Assembly (NCBI RefSeq): GCF_000801955.1
Contig: NZ_JSZO01000014.1
Location: forward strand, 248,001 to 312,000
Reading direction: 5' to 3'
DNA from: Ralstonia sp. A12
GTDB taxonomy: Bacteria > Pseudomonadota > Gammaproteobacteria > Burkholderiales > Burkholderiaceae
DNA length: 64,000 nt
The stretch's first letter is position 1. Each line of letters begins with the position of its first letter. The translations under genes and the position numbers were made by a program. Positions 45,394 to 55,796 of the stretch are shown here, piece after piece. A model generated the notes under the pieces. It saw nothing but the letters and a program-made list of their open reading frames with translations. It was not told the origin of the DNA and ran no database searches.

Positions 45394-45885
45394 TCAGCGC
45401 GCCGCGGCGCGCGTGCGTGAGATGAAGAACAGCACGATCGCGGCGGCGCTCATGGTCCAGTAGTCGGTCGGGGCAAAGGCCGTCCAGTGGATGTGCCAGG
45501 GCACATTGGCGGGCGTGAACTTCGCGATGCCGTAGGCGGGGTTCAGCACGAACCAGAGAAAGTCTTCCACCAGCCAGAAGACCATGATGCAGGCGATGAC
45601 GCGTGCCTCGATGCGCCATGACCACTGGCCGTTGAACACCACCGGCAGGTGGAAGAACAGCGCCACGAACGGGAACACCCAGGCGTGATAGCCGGTCATC
45701 GGGCGGCCACCCCAGAAGAGGTCGAGCAGCCAGTGCTTTTCGATGCGCCACGTGGGCAGGTTGGCGGCCCAGCCGGCGCTGCCCTCGATCTGGATCTCGA
45801 CGTTGGCAAAGAAGAAGCCGAGCAGCACCACCCAGGCCACCAGCGCCAGCGTCCGGCGCTGCGGAATGAAGTCGGCAGCGTTCAT
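45394..45885 (-). CDS. Four-helix membrane protein, function unknown
   Basis: A 163-residue protein with four likely membrane segments (LALVAWVVLLGFFFANVEI, AWVFPFVALFFHLPVVF, VIACIMVFWLVEDFLWFVL, MSAAAIVLFFIS). It is rich in Trp and has a conserved-looking VEDFLWFVLNPAYG. No family recognised. Its ATG would form ATGA with the original stop of the upstream glycosyltransferase gene, so the two were once translationally coupled. Confidence 0.8.
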   Translation of the reverse strand: MNAADFIPQRRTLALVAWVVLLGFFFANVEIQIEGSAGWAANLPTWRIEKHWLLDLFWGGRPMTGYHAWVFPFVALFFHLPVVFNGQWSWRIEARVIACIMVFWLVEDFLWFVLNPAYGIAKFTPANVPWHIHWTAFAPTDYWTMSAAAIVLFFISRTRAAAR

Positions 45886-45904
45886 GCGGCGCGGGCTTGT
45901 GCGG

Positions 45905-47020
45905 TCAGGTCCAGCACGCGGTCGAGCACGAATTGCCCCGCGTGCGGGCGCCCAGCGGTGCAATCTTGTGCCGCATTGCCGTCAGTCGATCCGGCTCCTT
46001 GAGCAGTGCGTGAATGCGGAATTCCAGTGCGGCATCGTCGATGGCCTTGAGCGCCACGCCTTGCTCCAACAGGAAATCGGCATTGCGCTCTTCCTGGCCG
46101 GGGATGGGCGAGTTGACGATCATCGGCAACTGCATCGCCATGCATTCGGAGGTGGCCAGGCCGCCCGGCTTGGTGATGACCAGGTCGGCGCAGGCCATCA
46201 GGCGTTCGACCTGGTGCGTGAAGCCCTGCGGGAAGAGGCGCCCCGGATAGCGCTGCGCAACACGCTGCAGCGCTTCCAGCATCGTCTGGTTCTTGCCCGC
46301 CAGCGCGACGAGCTGGAAGTCGCCGTCCATCGCCAGCAGCCGTTCGGCCAGCGCATCGAGGCCGCCCAGGCCGGCACCGCCCGACATCATCAGGAAGGTC
46401 TTGCGCTTCGGGTCGATGCCGAACTCTGCCGCGCACGCCGCACGATCGAGCGGCTTGCCGAATGCCGGCATCACGGGAATGCCGCTCACGTGCACGGCTT
46501 CCGCTGCCAGCCCACGCTCGCGCATGCGCCACGCGATTTCTTCATTGGCCGCGAAGTAGCCGCGCATGTTCGGCACGATCCACATGCTGTGCAGATCGAA
46601 ATCGGTCACCTGCACCCAGACCGGCACGTCCAGGCGCCCCTTGCCGAGTTCGCGGGAGAGCAGTTCTGCCGGCAGGAAGTGTGTGCAGATGATGGCATCG
46701 GGGCGCTGGCGCTTGATCTCGGCCAGCAACGGGCGGCTGTTCAGCCGTTCGACTGCGCGGCGGATCTTCTGGGAGAACGCGCTGGGCGCGGCCTCATCGG
46801 TCTTCTGATACAGGTAGCCCCACAGTGCCGGCTGGTTGCTGACCAGCTTGATGTAGAAGTCGGTGTAGAGCTTGCGAAAGCCCGCCGACACAAAGTCCAT
46901 CACGTCGAGGTGCGTGGCTTCGACACCGGCGGGGTGCGTATCGGCAAAGGCACGAATGGCTTCAGCGGCACGCATGTGGCCGGCGCCGGCGCTGACACTC
47001 AGGAGCAGAATCTTCTTCAT
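45905..47020 (-). CDS. MGDG-synthase-like glycosyltransferase, C-terminus frameshifted
   Basis: The open frame encodes 371 residues. It has a GT-B fold of the monogalactosyldiacylglycerol synthase / processive glucosyltransferase type: N-terminal LLLSVSAGAGHMRAAEAIRA, acceptor-side YTDFYIKLVSNQPALWGYLY, and nucleotide-sugar site SGGAGLGGLDALAERL with TKPGGLATSECMAMQLPMI. Around 45945-45954 the frame slips: beyond ...HKIAPLG the protein reads 14 foreign residues, while the next frame continues GRPHAGQFVLDRVLDLTAQA to a TGA at 45882 that overlaps the next gene. A one-base deletion is the simplest explanation, from an original of about 379 residues. The last helix may be dispensable. Likely makes a glycolipid; substrate unknown. 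Confidence 0.85.
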   Translation of the reverse strand: MKKILLLSVSAGAGHMRAAEAIRAFADTHPAGVEATHLDVMDFVSAGFRKLYTDFYIKLVSNQPALWGYLYQKTDEAAPSAFSQKIRRAVERLNSRPLLAEIKRQRPDAIICTHFLPAELLSRELGKGRLDVPVWVQVTDFDLHSMWIVPNMRGYFAANEEIAWRMRERGLAAEAVHVSGIPVMPAFGKPLDRAACAAEFGIDPKRKTFLMMSGGAGLGGLDALAERLLAMDGDFQLVALAGKNQTMLEALQRVAQRYPGRLFPQGFTHQVERLMACADLVITKPGGLATSECMAMQLPMIVNSPIPGQEERNADFLLEQGVALKAIDDAALEFRIHALLKEPDRLTAMRHKIAPLGARTRGNSCSTACWT

Positions 47021-47125
47021 GATTGGCGTAGGAGTTCCGGCTTCATCGGGTTGCCGGGTGGCGTATTCTCCACCAACCGCGCTGCCGGTGGAATGCACGA
47101 TCTGATCAGGCCACGGATAGATGCG

Positions 47126-47872
47126 TCAGCGCGGCGCGATGGGCGGCAGGTCGATCGACGCGCCGTGCGTACAGCCCAGGAATTGCCACTGGCTCGGTTT
47201 GAATCGGGCATCGGGGCCGTCCGGTTCCGGCTTGGCGAATTCGGCCACGATGTCGTAGGGGATTGAGGGCGCGTCGAAGCGAGCGATCTGTCCGCGTTTG
47301 CAGGCGACGGACGCCGGTTGGCCCTCGCGTGACAGTTTCCCTTTCTGGTTGTAAGCGAAGAGCGGGCCGATCGTTTGGTCCTCGCTCAACACGAGTTTCA
47401 TCGTCAGGGTCGATACGTCCATCGCCTCGGTGTTGACGCCCGCCACCCGCACCGGATGGGGAAAGCGCACGGTGCGCAGGCCGCGCAATGCCAGCGGCAA
47501 ATCCTTCTCGCCATTGTCAAACGGGTCGTAGCGGGTGATCTGGCTGCGTGCCGGAATCACCAGATCGCCATACTGGAAGTCGCGATCGAGGACGAAGTTT
47601 TCCCGTGCGGTTCTGTTCGCATCCTTTGCTGCGATCTCGCGTGAGATGCCGACGGATTCGTAGTACAGATAACCCGCCCACAGATCCAGCATGGCAAGCA
47701 CGGCTACCAACACGCGCACCCATGTCCGCGCTTTCCTGGACAGCGGAGGGCGTTTCTTCTCCGGTCTGAAGATGACGAAGCCGATCATCAGGATCGTGCC
47801 CAGCACGCCCACCAGCGGCAGGATGACGAGCAGCAGGAAGCCCAGCAGGGAGAGGGTGGGGGCGAAGATCAT
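47126..47872 (-). CDS. Membrane-anchored hypothetical protein
   Basis: A 248-residue protein with a hydrophobic N-terminus (LSLLGFLLLVILPLVGVLGT and on to about residue 36), a basic loop, and a second helix (VLVAVLAMLDLWAGYLYYES, about 55-75). The rest is soluble and probably periplasmic, with two cysteines (VACKRG and LGCTHG). No family recognised. It stands alone between the glycosyltransferase and peptidase genes. Confidence 0.75.
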   Translation of the reverse strand: MIFAPTLSLLGFLLLVILPLVGVLGTILMIGFVIFRPEKKRPPLSRKARTWVRVLVAVLAMLDLWAGYLYYESVGISREIAAKDANRTARENFVLDRDFQYGDLVIPARSQITRYDPFDNGEKDLPLALRGLRTVRFPHPVRVAGVNTEAMDVSTLTMKLVLSEDQTIGPLFAYNQKGKLSREGQPASVACKRGQIARFDAPSIPYDIVAEFAKPEPDGPDARFKPSQWQFLGCTHGASIDLPPIAPR

Positions 47873-47926
47873 GGAGGGCGGCGCTGCGTGCCTGCGCCGT
47901 GCGTGGAGGGCAAGAGGGCAGCGCCC

Positions 47927-48808
47927 TCAGAACGCCGGCAGATATTCCGGCGGGTGCGAGCGCAGTTGCTCGCGTGCCTCGCGAAACTCGGGGAAGATCG
48001 ATTCCACGGTGTCCCAGAAGCGCGGGCTGTGGTTCATTTCCTTGAGGTGCGCAAGCTCGTGCGCGACCACGTAGTCGATCAGGCTCATCGGGAAATGCAC
48101 AAGGCGCCAGTTCAGGCGGATCTTGCCGTCGGCCGTGCAGCTGCCCCAGCGCGTGGCGGCGGAAGACAGCGCATACGCGCTATGTCGTACGCCCAGGCGC
48201 TCGGCATACACGTCGAGCCGTTCACCGAACAGGCGGCGCGCCTGCGTCTGCAGCCAGCCTTGTACGCGGTCCTTGATCTGCTGTTCGGTGGCCGCGGGCG
48301 GCAGGCCCAGATGCAGCATGCACGCATCGGCATCGAACATCAGGGCGCCGATGGGCGACTCAAGCTTGAGCGTGATCGACTTGCCGAGGAAGGGCAGCGT
48401 TGCGCCGTCCTGCCATTCCATCGGCGGCAGCACGCGGCGCGCAGCACTGGTGCGCCACTCCGCCAGCTTGGCGAAGATCCACTTCTGCTTTTCGGAGATG
48501 GCGTGTTCGATCTCACCCAGCGTGACCCAGCGCGGTGCCGTGATGGACAACCCACGGTCATCGATGACAAAGCCGATGGTGCGCCGCGACGAGCGCTTGA
48601 GGTTGTACACCAGCGCACGCTCGCCCAGCGTCAGGCGGCGCTGGTTGGGGCCCAACGGTACGTTGGTGGGATCGACTCCGGGTGGGGCAAGGAGGGCGGC
48701 ATCCGGCTGCGAGTTCGGGAGCGACGGCGCTTCAGGCGCGAGCAGCGGCAGTTCGAGCTGAACGCTGTCGGCGGTGGTCGGCGAAGTCGGTGGTCGCAGC
48801 AGTTTCAT
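47927..48808 (-). CDS. YgjP-like (DUF45) metallopeptidase-domain protein
   Basis: A 293-residue protein whose C-terminal half is the YgjP-like domain: VVAHELAHLKEMNHSPRFWD gives the HExxH zinc site and a third His, with GSCTADGKIRLNWRLVHFP before it. The N-terminal 50 residues are Pro/Leu-rich and variable. Family function is poorly known, probably proteolysis. Its start overlaps the plsC stop (ATGA), so it is translated after plsC. Confidence 0.92.
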   Translation of the reverse strand: MKLLRPPTSPTTADSVQLELPLLAPEAPSLPNSQPDAALLAPPGVDPTNVPLGPNQRRLTLGERALVYNLKRSSRRTIGFVIDDRGLSITAPRWVTLGEIEHAISEKQKWIFAKLAEWRTSAARRVLPPMEWQDGATLPFLGKSITLKLESPIGALMFDADACMLHLGLPPAATEQQIKDRVQGWLQTQARRLFGERLDVYAERLGVRHSAYALSSAATRWGSCTADGKIRLNWRLVHFPMSLIDYVVAHELAHLKEMNHSPRFWDTVESIFPEFREAREQLRSHPPEYLPAF

Positions 48809-49557
48809 GCACGCTCGCGGTAGCTATCGGCGTCGATTCTACGCATTTCTGTTTCGATCCACGCTTCGACTTCGCGGTTGAGCTGATCGCTGGTCTTGCC
48901 GGTGGTCGGAATGGCCGGGCCGACCGACAGCCTGATCAGACCTGGATGCTTCAAGAACGAATTGCGCGGCCACACGCGCCCGGAGTTGTGTGCGATGGGG
49001 ATGACCCATGCGCCGGTATCCACGGCAAAGCGTGCACCGCCGCTCTTGTAGCGCGGCTTCGGATCACCCGAGCGGGTGCGCGTGCCTTCCGGAAACATGA
49101 TGACCCACGCGCCGTCGGCCAGGCGCTCCTTGCCCTGGCGCGCCACCGAGGCGAACGCATTGGCGCCGTCCTTGCGGTTGATGTGCACCATCTTCAACAG
49201 GCCCAGCGTCCAGCCGAAGAACGGCACGAACAGCAGCTCGCGCTTGAACACGAAGCACAGCGGGCGCGGCATGGTCGCAACATAGGCCATGGTCTCCCAG
49301 GCCGACTGGTGCTTGGAGAGCAGGACCACCTGCTTGTTGGTGGCGACGGCCTCTTCAATATGCTCCCAGCCCTCGTATTTCCAGCGGATGCCGACCAGGA
49401 AGCGCGCCGTCCAGATCACGGACTTGGTCCACCCCGTCACCATCCAGAAACGGCGATGCGGGTTCAGGATCGGAAACACGATGAAGCAGGCCACCGCATA
49501 AATCGGCGTCCAGACGACCAGGAAAATCAGCAGCAGCAGCGAACGGATAAAGGTCAT
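48805..49557 (-). CDS. plsC: 1-acyl-sn-glycerol-3-phosphate acyltransferase (PlsC family)
   Basis: A 250-residue membrane acyltransferase that makes phosphatidic acid. One or two N-terminal helices (LLLLIFLVVWTPIYAVACFI). The catalytic block reads LLSKHQSAWETM, HxxxxE instead of the canonical HxxxxD. The glycerol-phosphate-binding motif is VIMFPEGTRTRSG. It is the middle gene of gmhB-plsC-ygjP-like and starts nine bases after gmhB, the gmhB-plsC pair being common in beta-proteobacteria. Confidence 0.92.
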   Translation of the reverse strand: MTFIRSLLLLIFLVVWTPIYAVACFIVFPILNPHRRFWMVTGWTKSVIWTARFLVGIRWKYEGWEHIEEAVATNKQVVLLSKHQSAWETMAYVATMPRPLCFVFKRELLFVPFFGWTLGLLKMVHINRKDGANAFASVARQGKERLADGAWVIMFPEGTRTRSGDPKPRYKSGGARFAVDTGAWVIPIAHNSGRVWPRNSFLKHPGLIRLSVGPAIPTTGKTSDQLNREVEAWIETEMRRIDADSYRERA

Positions 49558-49566
49558 GGTGTGACT

Positions 49567-50154
49567 TCAAGGGGCACTAGGTGCACGCGAAGGCGCGCCC
49601 TGGGGTGCAGGCGACAGCAGCGCACGCGCAAACGCGCGCAGGTCGTTGTGGATCTGGGTGCCGGGCGGCAGATTGCCGGCGTCGCGCGTCTTGATGCCTT
49701 TGCCGGTCAGCACGAGGTGCGGCACGGCGCCAACCTCCACGCCCGCCTGCAGGTCGCGCAGCGAATCGCCAACCACCGGCACGCCCGTCAGGTCCACGTC
49801 AAAGCGGCGTGCGATCTCACGGAACATGCCGGCTTTGGGCTTGCGGCATTCGCAGGCGTCCGCAGCGGTGTGGGGGCAGAAGAAGACAGCGTCGACGCGG
49901 CCGCCAAATGCGGTCAGCGCCTTGTACATCTTCTCGTGCATGGCGTTGAGTGCAGCGGCCTCGAACAGCCCGCGGCCGATGCCCGACTGGTTGGTCGCGA
50001 CCACCACCTCGTAGCCGGCCTGGTTCAGCTCGGCAATGGCTTCCAGGCTGCCGTCGATGGGGATCCACTCGTCGGGCGACTTGATGAACTGGTCGCTGTC
50101 GAGGTTGATCACGCCATCACGGTCAAGGATCACCAGCTTGGGGATGTGGGGCAT
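49567..50154 (-). CDS. gmhB: D-glycero-beta-D-manno-heptose 1,7-bisphosphate 7-phosphatase
   Basis: A 195-residue HAD phosphatase in ADP-heptose synthesis for the LPS core. The nucleophile motif is VILDRDGVINLDSD; VVATNQSGIGRG and CPHTAADACECRKPKAGMF give the second motif and the CxH...CxC zinc loop specific to GmhB. VPVVGDSLRDLQAGVEVG is the Mg-binding motif. The C-terminal tail (ALLSPAPQGAPSRAPSAP) is a low-complexity extension. It starts 31 bases after glyS. Confidence 0.95.
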   Translation of the reverse strand: MPHIPKLVILDRDGVINLDSDQFIKSPDEWIPIDGSLEAIAELNQAGYEVVVATNQSGIGRGLFEAAALNAMHEKMYKALTAFGGRVDAVFFCPHTAADACECRKPKAGMFREIARRFDVDLTGVPVVGDSLRDLQAGVEVGAVPHLVLTGKGIKTRDAGNLPPGTQIHNDLRAFARALLSPAPQGAPSRAPSAP

Positions 50155-50185
50155 GTCAGGCTCCGGGCTAGGCGCAGGCTGGCAA

Positions 50186-52288
50186 TCAGGCAGCCAGCTT
50201 GGAGATGTCCGCCACGCGGTTCATCAGGCCGTGCAACTCACCCAGCAGCGCCAGGCGGTTGTCACGCAGCGCGGTGTCGTCAGCCATCACCATCACGCCG
50301 TCGAAGAAGGTGTCGACCGCTTCGCGCAGGCCAGCCAGCGTCTTGAGGGCGGTGGTGAAATCGCCGCGCGCAAACGCGTCGTGCACCTGCGGCTCGGACG
50401 CAGCGACTGCCTGATGCAGCGCGCGCTCGGCGTCTTCCTTGAGCAGTTGCGGCTGCACCGCGCCGACGGCGACGTCGGTCTTCTTCAGGATGTTGGTGAT
50501 GCGCTTGTTGGCAGCGGCCAGGGCTTCGGCTTGCGGCAGGGCGGCAAACGCGCGCACGGCTTCCAGGCGCGCAACGATGTCGTCCAGGCGCTGCGGGCGC
50601 TGGCTGACCACGGCTTCCACCTCATTGGTGCTGTAGCCCTTGTCCTTCAGGTAGCCGCGCAGGCGGTCGTACAGGAAGTCGGTGATGGCAGCCAGGTCGG
50701 GCTTGACCGTGGCAATGCCGTCGAAGCTGGCGGCGGCAATCTGCAGCGCGTCGTCGATCGTCAGCGCAAGCGGCTTTTCGATCAGCATGCGCAGGATGCC
50801 CAGTGCGTGGCGGCGCAGCGCGAACGGGTCTTTCTCACCCGTGGGTTGCAGGCCGATGCCCCAGATGCCGACCAGCGTTTCCAGTTTGTCGGCCAGCGCC
50901 ACCACGGTGCCGGTGGCGGTGCTGGGCAGCGTGTCGCCGGCAAAGCGTGGCTGGTAGTGCTCGGAACAGGCCAGCGCCACGTCGTCGGGTTCACCGTCGT
51001 GGCGGGCGTAGTAGGTGCCCATCGTGCCTTGCAGCTCGGGGAACTCGCCCACCATGTCGGTCAGCAAGTCAGCCTTGGCCAGCAGCGCACCGCGCGAGGC
51101 GTGTGCCATATCCGCGCCAAGCTTCTCGGCGAGTTGGCCAGCGATGGCCTGCAGGCGCGACACGCGCTCAAGCTGCGTGCCGATCTTGTTGTGATAGACC
51201 ACGCGCGAGAGCAGCGGCACACGGTCGGCCAGCGGCTTCTTCTTGTCTTGCTCGAAGAAGAAGCGGGCATCGGCCAGGCGCGGGCGCACCACGCGCTCGT
51301 TGCCCTGGATGATGGCCTCAGGCGTGCCGGTGGCGATGTTCGAGACGATCAGGAAGCGGTTGCGCAGATGGCCTTGCGCATCGGTCAGCGCAAAGTACTT
51401 CTGGTTGGTCTGCATGGTCAGGATCAAGCATTCCTGCGGCACGGCGAGGAAGGCTTCCTCGAAGTGGCAGGGGTAGACCACGGGCCATTCGACCAGCGAG
51501 TTCACTTCATCCAGCAGCGCTTCGGGCATCACCACTGTGTCGGCGCCGGCGGTTTTCAACAGCTCGGCGCGGATCGCTTCGCGGCGCTTGGCATAGCTCG
51601 CGATGACCTTGCCTTGCGCTTCCAGTGTGCTCGCGTACGACGTGGCATCGGCGATGACGATGTCGCCGCTCGACAGGAAGCGATGGCCCACCGTGACGTT
51701 GCCCGATTGCAGGCCCAGCGCGCTGACGGGAATGACTTCGCTACCCAGCAGCGCGATCAGCTTGTGCGCGGGGCGCACGAACTGCACGCTTTCCATCTCC
51801 ACGCCGTTCGGGCGCTGGTACGTCATCACCTTGGGGATCGGCAGGTTGGCGATGGTCTGCGTCAGTGCGGTCTGCAGCCCCTCGGCCAGCACGGCACCGC
51901 GCGCGGTGTAGCGGTAGAAGAGCGATTCCGCCTTGCCGTCCGGCGCACGTTCGAGCGATTCGGGCGCGATGGCTTCCACGCCCACCGTCTTGGCCAGCGC
52001 GGCCAGCTTCTTGACGAGCGGCGCAGCGGGCTTGCCTTCGGCGTCGAAGGCGATGGTCACGGGCAGCACCTTTTCGCGCAGCTCGCGATCGGGCGCGGCA
52101 CGGCGCACGCCGGTGATCGACGCAGCCAAGCGGCGCGGCGTGGCAAAGCCTTCCACGCTGGCATTGTCTTCCAGCAGGCCTTGCGCCGACAGACCGTCAA
52201 AGAGGCCGCGCGCAAACGTCTCGCCCAGGCGGGCCAGCGCCTTGGGCGGCAGTTCTTCGGTCAGCAGTTCGATCAGGAGGGTGGACAT
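50186..52288 (-). CDS. glyS: Glycyl-tRNA synthetase beta subunit
   Basis: A 700-residue subunit of the alpha2-beta2 glycyl-tRNA synthetase, contributing tRNA recognition. Start [20 protein letters not shown] is the family N-terminus. An HD-like region and the C-terminal anticodon-binding part ([20 protein letters not shown]) are present. The alpha subunit glyQ lies upstream but is separated by a gene for a small secreted protein. Confidence 0.97.
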   Translation of the reverse strand: MSTLLIELLTEELPPKALARLGETFARGLFDGLSAQGLLEDNASVEGFATPRRLAASITGVRRAAPDRELREKVLPVTIAFDAEGKPAAPLVKKLAALAKTVGVEAIAPESLERAPDGKAESLFYRYTARGAVLAEGLQTALTQTIANLPIPKVMTYQRPNGVEMESVQFVRPAHKLIALLGSEVIPVSALGLQSGNVTVGHRFLSSGDIVIADATSYASTLEAQGKVIASYAKRREAIRAELLKTAGADTVVMPEALLDEVNSLVEWPVVYPCHFEEAFLAVPQECLILTMQTNQKYFALTDAQGHLRNRFLIVSNIATGTPEAIIQGNERVVRPRLADARFFFEQDKKKPLADRVPLLSRVVYHNKIGTQLERVSRLQAIAGQLAEKLGADMAHASRGALLAKADLLTDMVGEFPELQGTMGTYYARHDGEPDDVALACSEHYQPRFAGDTLPSTATGTVVALADKLETLVGIWGIGLQPTGEKDPFALRRHALGILRMLIEKPLALTIDDALQIAAASFDGIATVKPDLAAITDFLYDRLRGYLKDKGYSTNEVEAVVSQRPQRLDDIVARLEAVRAFAALPQAEALAAANKRITNILKKTDVAVGAVQPQLLKEDAERALHQAVAASEPQVHDAFARGDFTTALKTLAGLREAVDTFFDGVMVMADDTALRDNRLALLGELHGLMNRVADISKLAA

Positions 52289-52367
52289 AGCAGTTGAATC
52301 GGTGACGTCGTTGTTCTGCGCCGCTTAACGATCTTGCGTGCGGCGGTTACGTTGTTGTGTTCAGTGG

Positions 52368-53023
52368 TCAGCACGGCGAGCCGGGCACGGGCTCCACGCC
52401 CGAGAGCAGCCACACGCCGCCTTGCTGCTGGAACTGCAGTTGCGTGCCGGCGCACTGGCCCGGCGGGGGCGGTGGTGCGATCGGCGCGGGGTTGGTGCCG
52501 GGCGCGGCCGCATCGCGGCGCAGGAAGCGTGCAGACAGCGTGCCGCGGCGCGCGTCATAGCGCACCTCTTGCAGCGTGCCGGATACGTTGAATTCCAGGC
52601 GGCTCGGCATCTGCGCGGATGAGCGGAACACGCGCGCACGGCGCTGTGCCTTGGCCCCGGAGCCCTGCCACTCAACCCAGGTGAGCGGGAAGCGCAGGGC
52701 GGTGGCGTACGTGCGCAGCGGCACGCGGTGCCAGCCGAGATCACGCGCGCCAGACAGGTCGCAGGCCATCGTGCGCGCCAGGCTCGTCCATTGGTCGAGT
52801 GCGGGCGGCGCCGGTGTCCACGCCGTGCCCAGTGCTTGCTGCAGCGGTTTGGAATCGGCCACGCAGATCTGCGTCAGATTGCTCGGCACAACGAAGATCT
52901 GTTCCGTCGATACCGGCTTGGATGTGCGATGCCGCGCTGCTTGTGCAACGCCGGCCGGCAGCGCCAGCGCGGCGACCGATGCCGCCGTCAGCAAGGCCAG
53001 CCCGCGTCGCATGCGCGTGGCCG

Positions 53024-53027
<4 letters not shown>
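52368..53027 (-). CDS. Secreted hypothetical protein between glyQ and glyS
   Basis: A 219-residue protein starting at the ATG that overlaps the glyQ stop (ATGA at 53024-53027). A signal peptide ([21 protein letters not shown]) precedes the mature part. The mature region has four or five cysteines ([19 protein letters not shown], final GSPC) that may form disulfides, and a Pro-rich turn near residue 190. It is not a recognised family. The placement between two subunits of one enzyme is unusual. Confidence 0.78.
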
Positions 53028-54022
<995 letters not shown>

Positions 54023-54198
54023 GGTGGTACCCGTTGGTCCGCTGCGGCACGCAGCAATGCTGTGCGCCGCGCGGCGGTGGAATGCAGCGGCGGGCACGAG
54101 AAGCGCCTGGCTACGTGCCCGCCGTAAAACGTTGAATTTTAGCGTTTTTTGTCAGCCGCCCCGGAAAGTGGCTCGAAAGCCCTCCGGGCGGTGATCGA

Positions 54199-55791
54199 TC
54201 AGTGCGTTCCGGCGCGACGACGGCGTACCAGCGCAGCCAGCAGCACCAGCACGCCCACGCCCAACGCGGGCGCGTTACCGGCCCGCACGAATGGCGTCAG
54301 GCCTTGCGTGCCTTGCACCTCGGCCTGCAGCGTGCCAAGCGTGAAAACGGGCAGGCGTGCCTGCACGCTGCCGTCCGGGCGCACCACGGCGGTGGCGCCG
54401 GTATTGGTGGCGCGCAGCATCGGGCGGCCCGTCTCCAGCGCACGCATGCGCGAGATCTGCAAATGCTGGTCCAGCGCAATCGTGTCGCCAAACCACGCCA
54501 GGTTCGTCACGTTGGCGAGCATCGTGGCGGGCTGGTCCGCGTGCCGCAGCGAGGCGGCAATCTCTTCGCCAAACAAATCTTCGTAACAGATGTTGGGCGC
54601 GACGCGCTGATCGGCCACCGTCATGGCTGGCTGCACCGGCAGACCGCGCCGGAAGTCACCCAGCGGCATGTTCATCATGTTGACGAACCAGTGGAAGCCG
54701 AAGGGGATGAACTCGCCGAAGGGCACCAGGTGGTGCTTGTTGTAGCGGTACACGCCCTGGAACTGCGGGCCGACGCCGAATACGCTGTTGGTGTAATCCA
54801 CCGCCGAATCCTGGCTGGCCGCGCCAAACAGCACGCTGGAGCCGGTGGTATCCACATACGTGCGGATGGCCAGCGCGATCTCTTGCGGCATCTCCTGGAT
54901 CATGATCGGGAAGGCCGTCTCGGGCGTGATCACCAGTTGCGCGGGCTTCTCGGTGACCATCTTCGTGTACAGCTCCAGCGAACGCTCGATGCCGGTCTGC
55001 TGGAATTTCACATCCTGCGGCACGTTGCCCTGCAAGAGACGCACGGAGATCGGCTTGCCCACCGGTTGCGTCCACGCAATGCCATGCAGCGGCCAGCCGG
55101 CCACGAGCACCACAGCGCCCACGATGGCGGTCAGCCAGTGCAGGCGGCGCTCGGCGGCCATGCACAGCAGGCCGGCCAGCGTGGCGGCAATCAGCACGAT
55201 GCCGTACACGCCCATCAGCGGCGCGTAGCCGGCCAGCGGGCCATCGGTGTGGGCATAGCCGCCGTTGATCCAGGGGAAGCCTGTCCACACCGTGCCGCGC
55301 AGCCATTCCGTGACGGCCCACGTCGCACCGAACACCAGTGCCGACGCCGTGCCCGACCACCGGCCCAAGCGGCCATCGCGCGTGAACCACTGCCACGCCC
55401 ACACCGCCAGCGCCGGATGCAGTGCCAGATAGCCCGCGAACAGCAGCACCGCCAGCGCAGCCATCCACGCTGGCATGTCGCCATACACGTGCATGCTGAT
55501 GAAAAGCCACCAGACGCCCGAGAGGAACCAGCCGAGCCCGAAGGCATAGCCGACCCAGGCCGCGTCACGCAAACGCGGTGCGCGCTGCACCAGGGCAGCG
55601 AGCCCCGTCAGCGACAGGATCTGCAGCCACCACCAGTGGTTGGGCGCGAACGACAGCGTATGCATGACGCCCAGCAGCGCCGCCAGCGGCATCGCAAAGC
55701 GCAGCCGGGCGAGCGACAAGGTAGACGGCACAGCGGGAGCGTCCTGCCGGCGGGGTGGTTCGGCGGCAGGGGAGGAGAACTGAGCGGGCAC
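54199..55791 (-). CDS. lnt: Apolipoprotein N-acyltransferase
   Basis: A 530-residue inner-membrane enzyme that adds the third acyl chain to lipoproteins. The N-terminal half holds about six to seven helices after a 30-residue Pro-rich lead; the C-terminal nitrilase domain has the catalytic Glu in VITPETAFPIM and Cys in APNICYEDLFGEEIA. It begins five bases after corC, the conserved corC-lnt pair. A further helix is expected at the C-terminus (GVGVLVLLAALV). Confidence 0.95.
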   Translation of the reverse strand: MPAQFSSPAAEPPRRQDAPAVPSTLSLARLRFAMPLAALLGVMHTLSFAPNHWWWLQILSLTGLAALVQRAPRLRDAAWVGYAFGLGWFLSGVWWLFISMHVYGDMPAWMAALAVLLFAGYLALHPALAVWAWQWFTRDGRLGRWSGTASALVFGATWAVTEWLRGTVWTGFPWINGGYAHTDGPLAGYAPLMGVYGIVLIAATLAGLLCMAAERRLHWLTAIVGAVVLVAGWPLHGIAWTQPVGKPISVRLLQGNVPQDVKFQQTGIERSLELYTKMVTEKPAQLVITPETAFPIMIQEMPQEIALAIRTYVDTTGSSVLFGAASQDSAVDYTNSVFGVGPQFQGVYRYNKHHLVPFGEFIPFGFHWFVNMMNMPLGDFRRGLPVQPAMTVADQRVAPNICYEDLFGEEIAASLRHADQPATMLANVTNLAWFGDTIALDQHLQISRMRALETGRPMLRATNTGATAVVRPDGSVQARLPVFTLGTLQAEVQGTQGLTPFVRAGNAPALGVGVLVLLAALVRRRRAGTH

Positions 55792-55796
55792 GAGGG

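Noticed and set aside
50036-52297. 753-codon plus-strand open frame opposite glyS
   Set aside because: Shadow of glyS caused by high third-position GC. No family likeness, and glyS is unmistakable.
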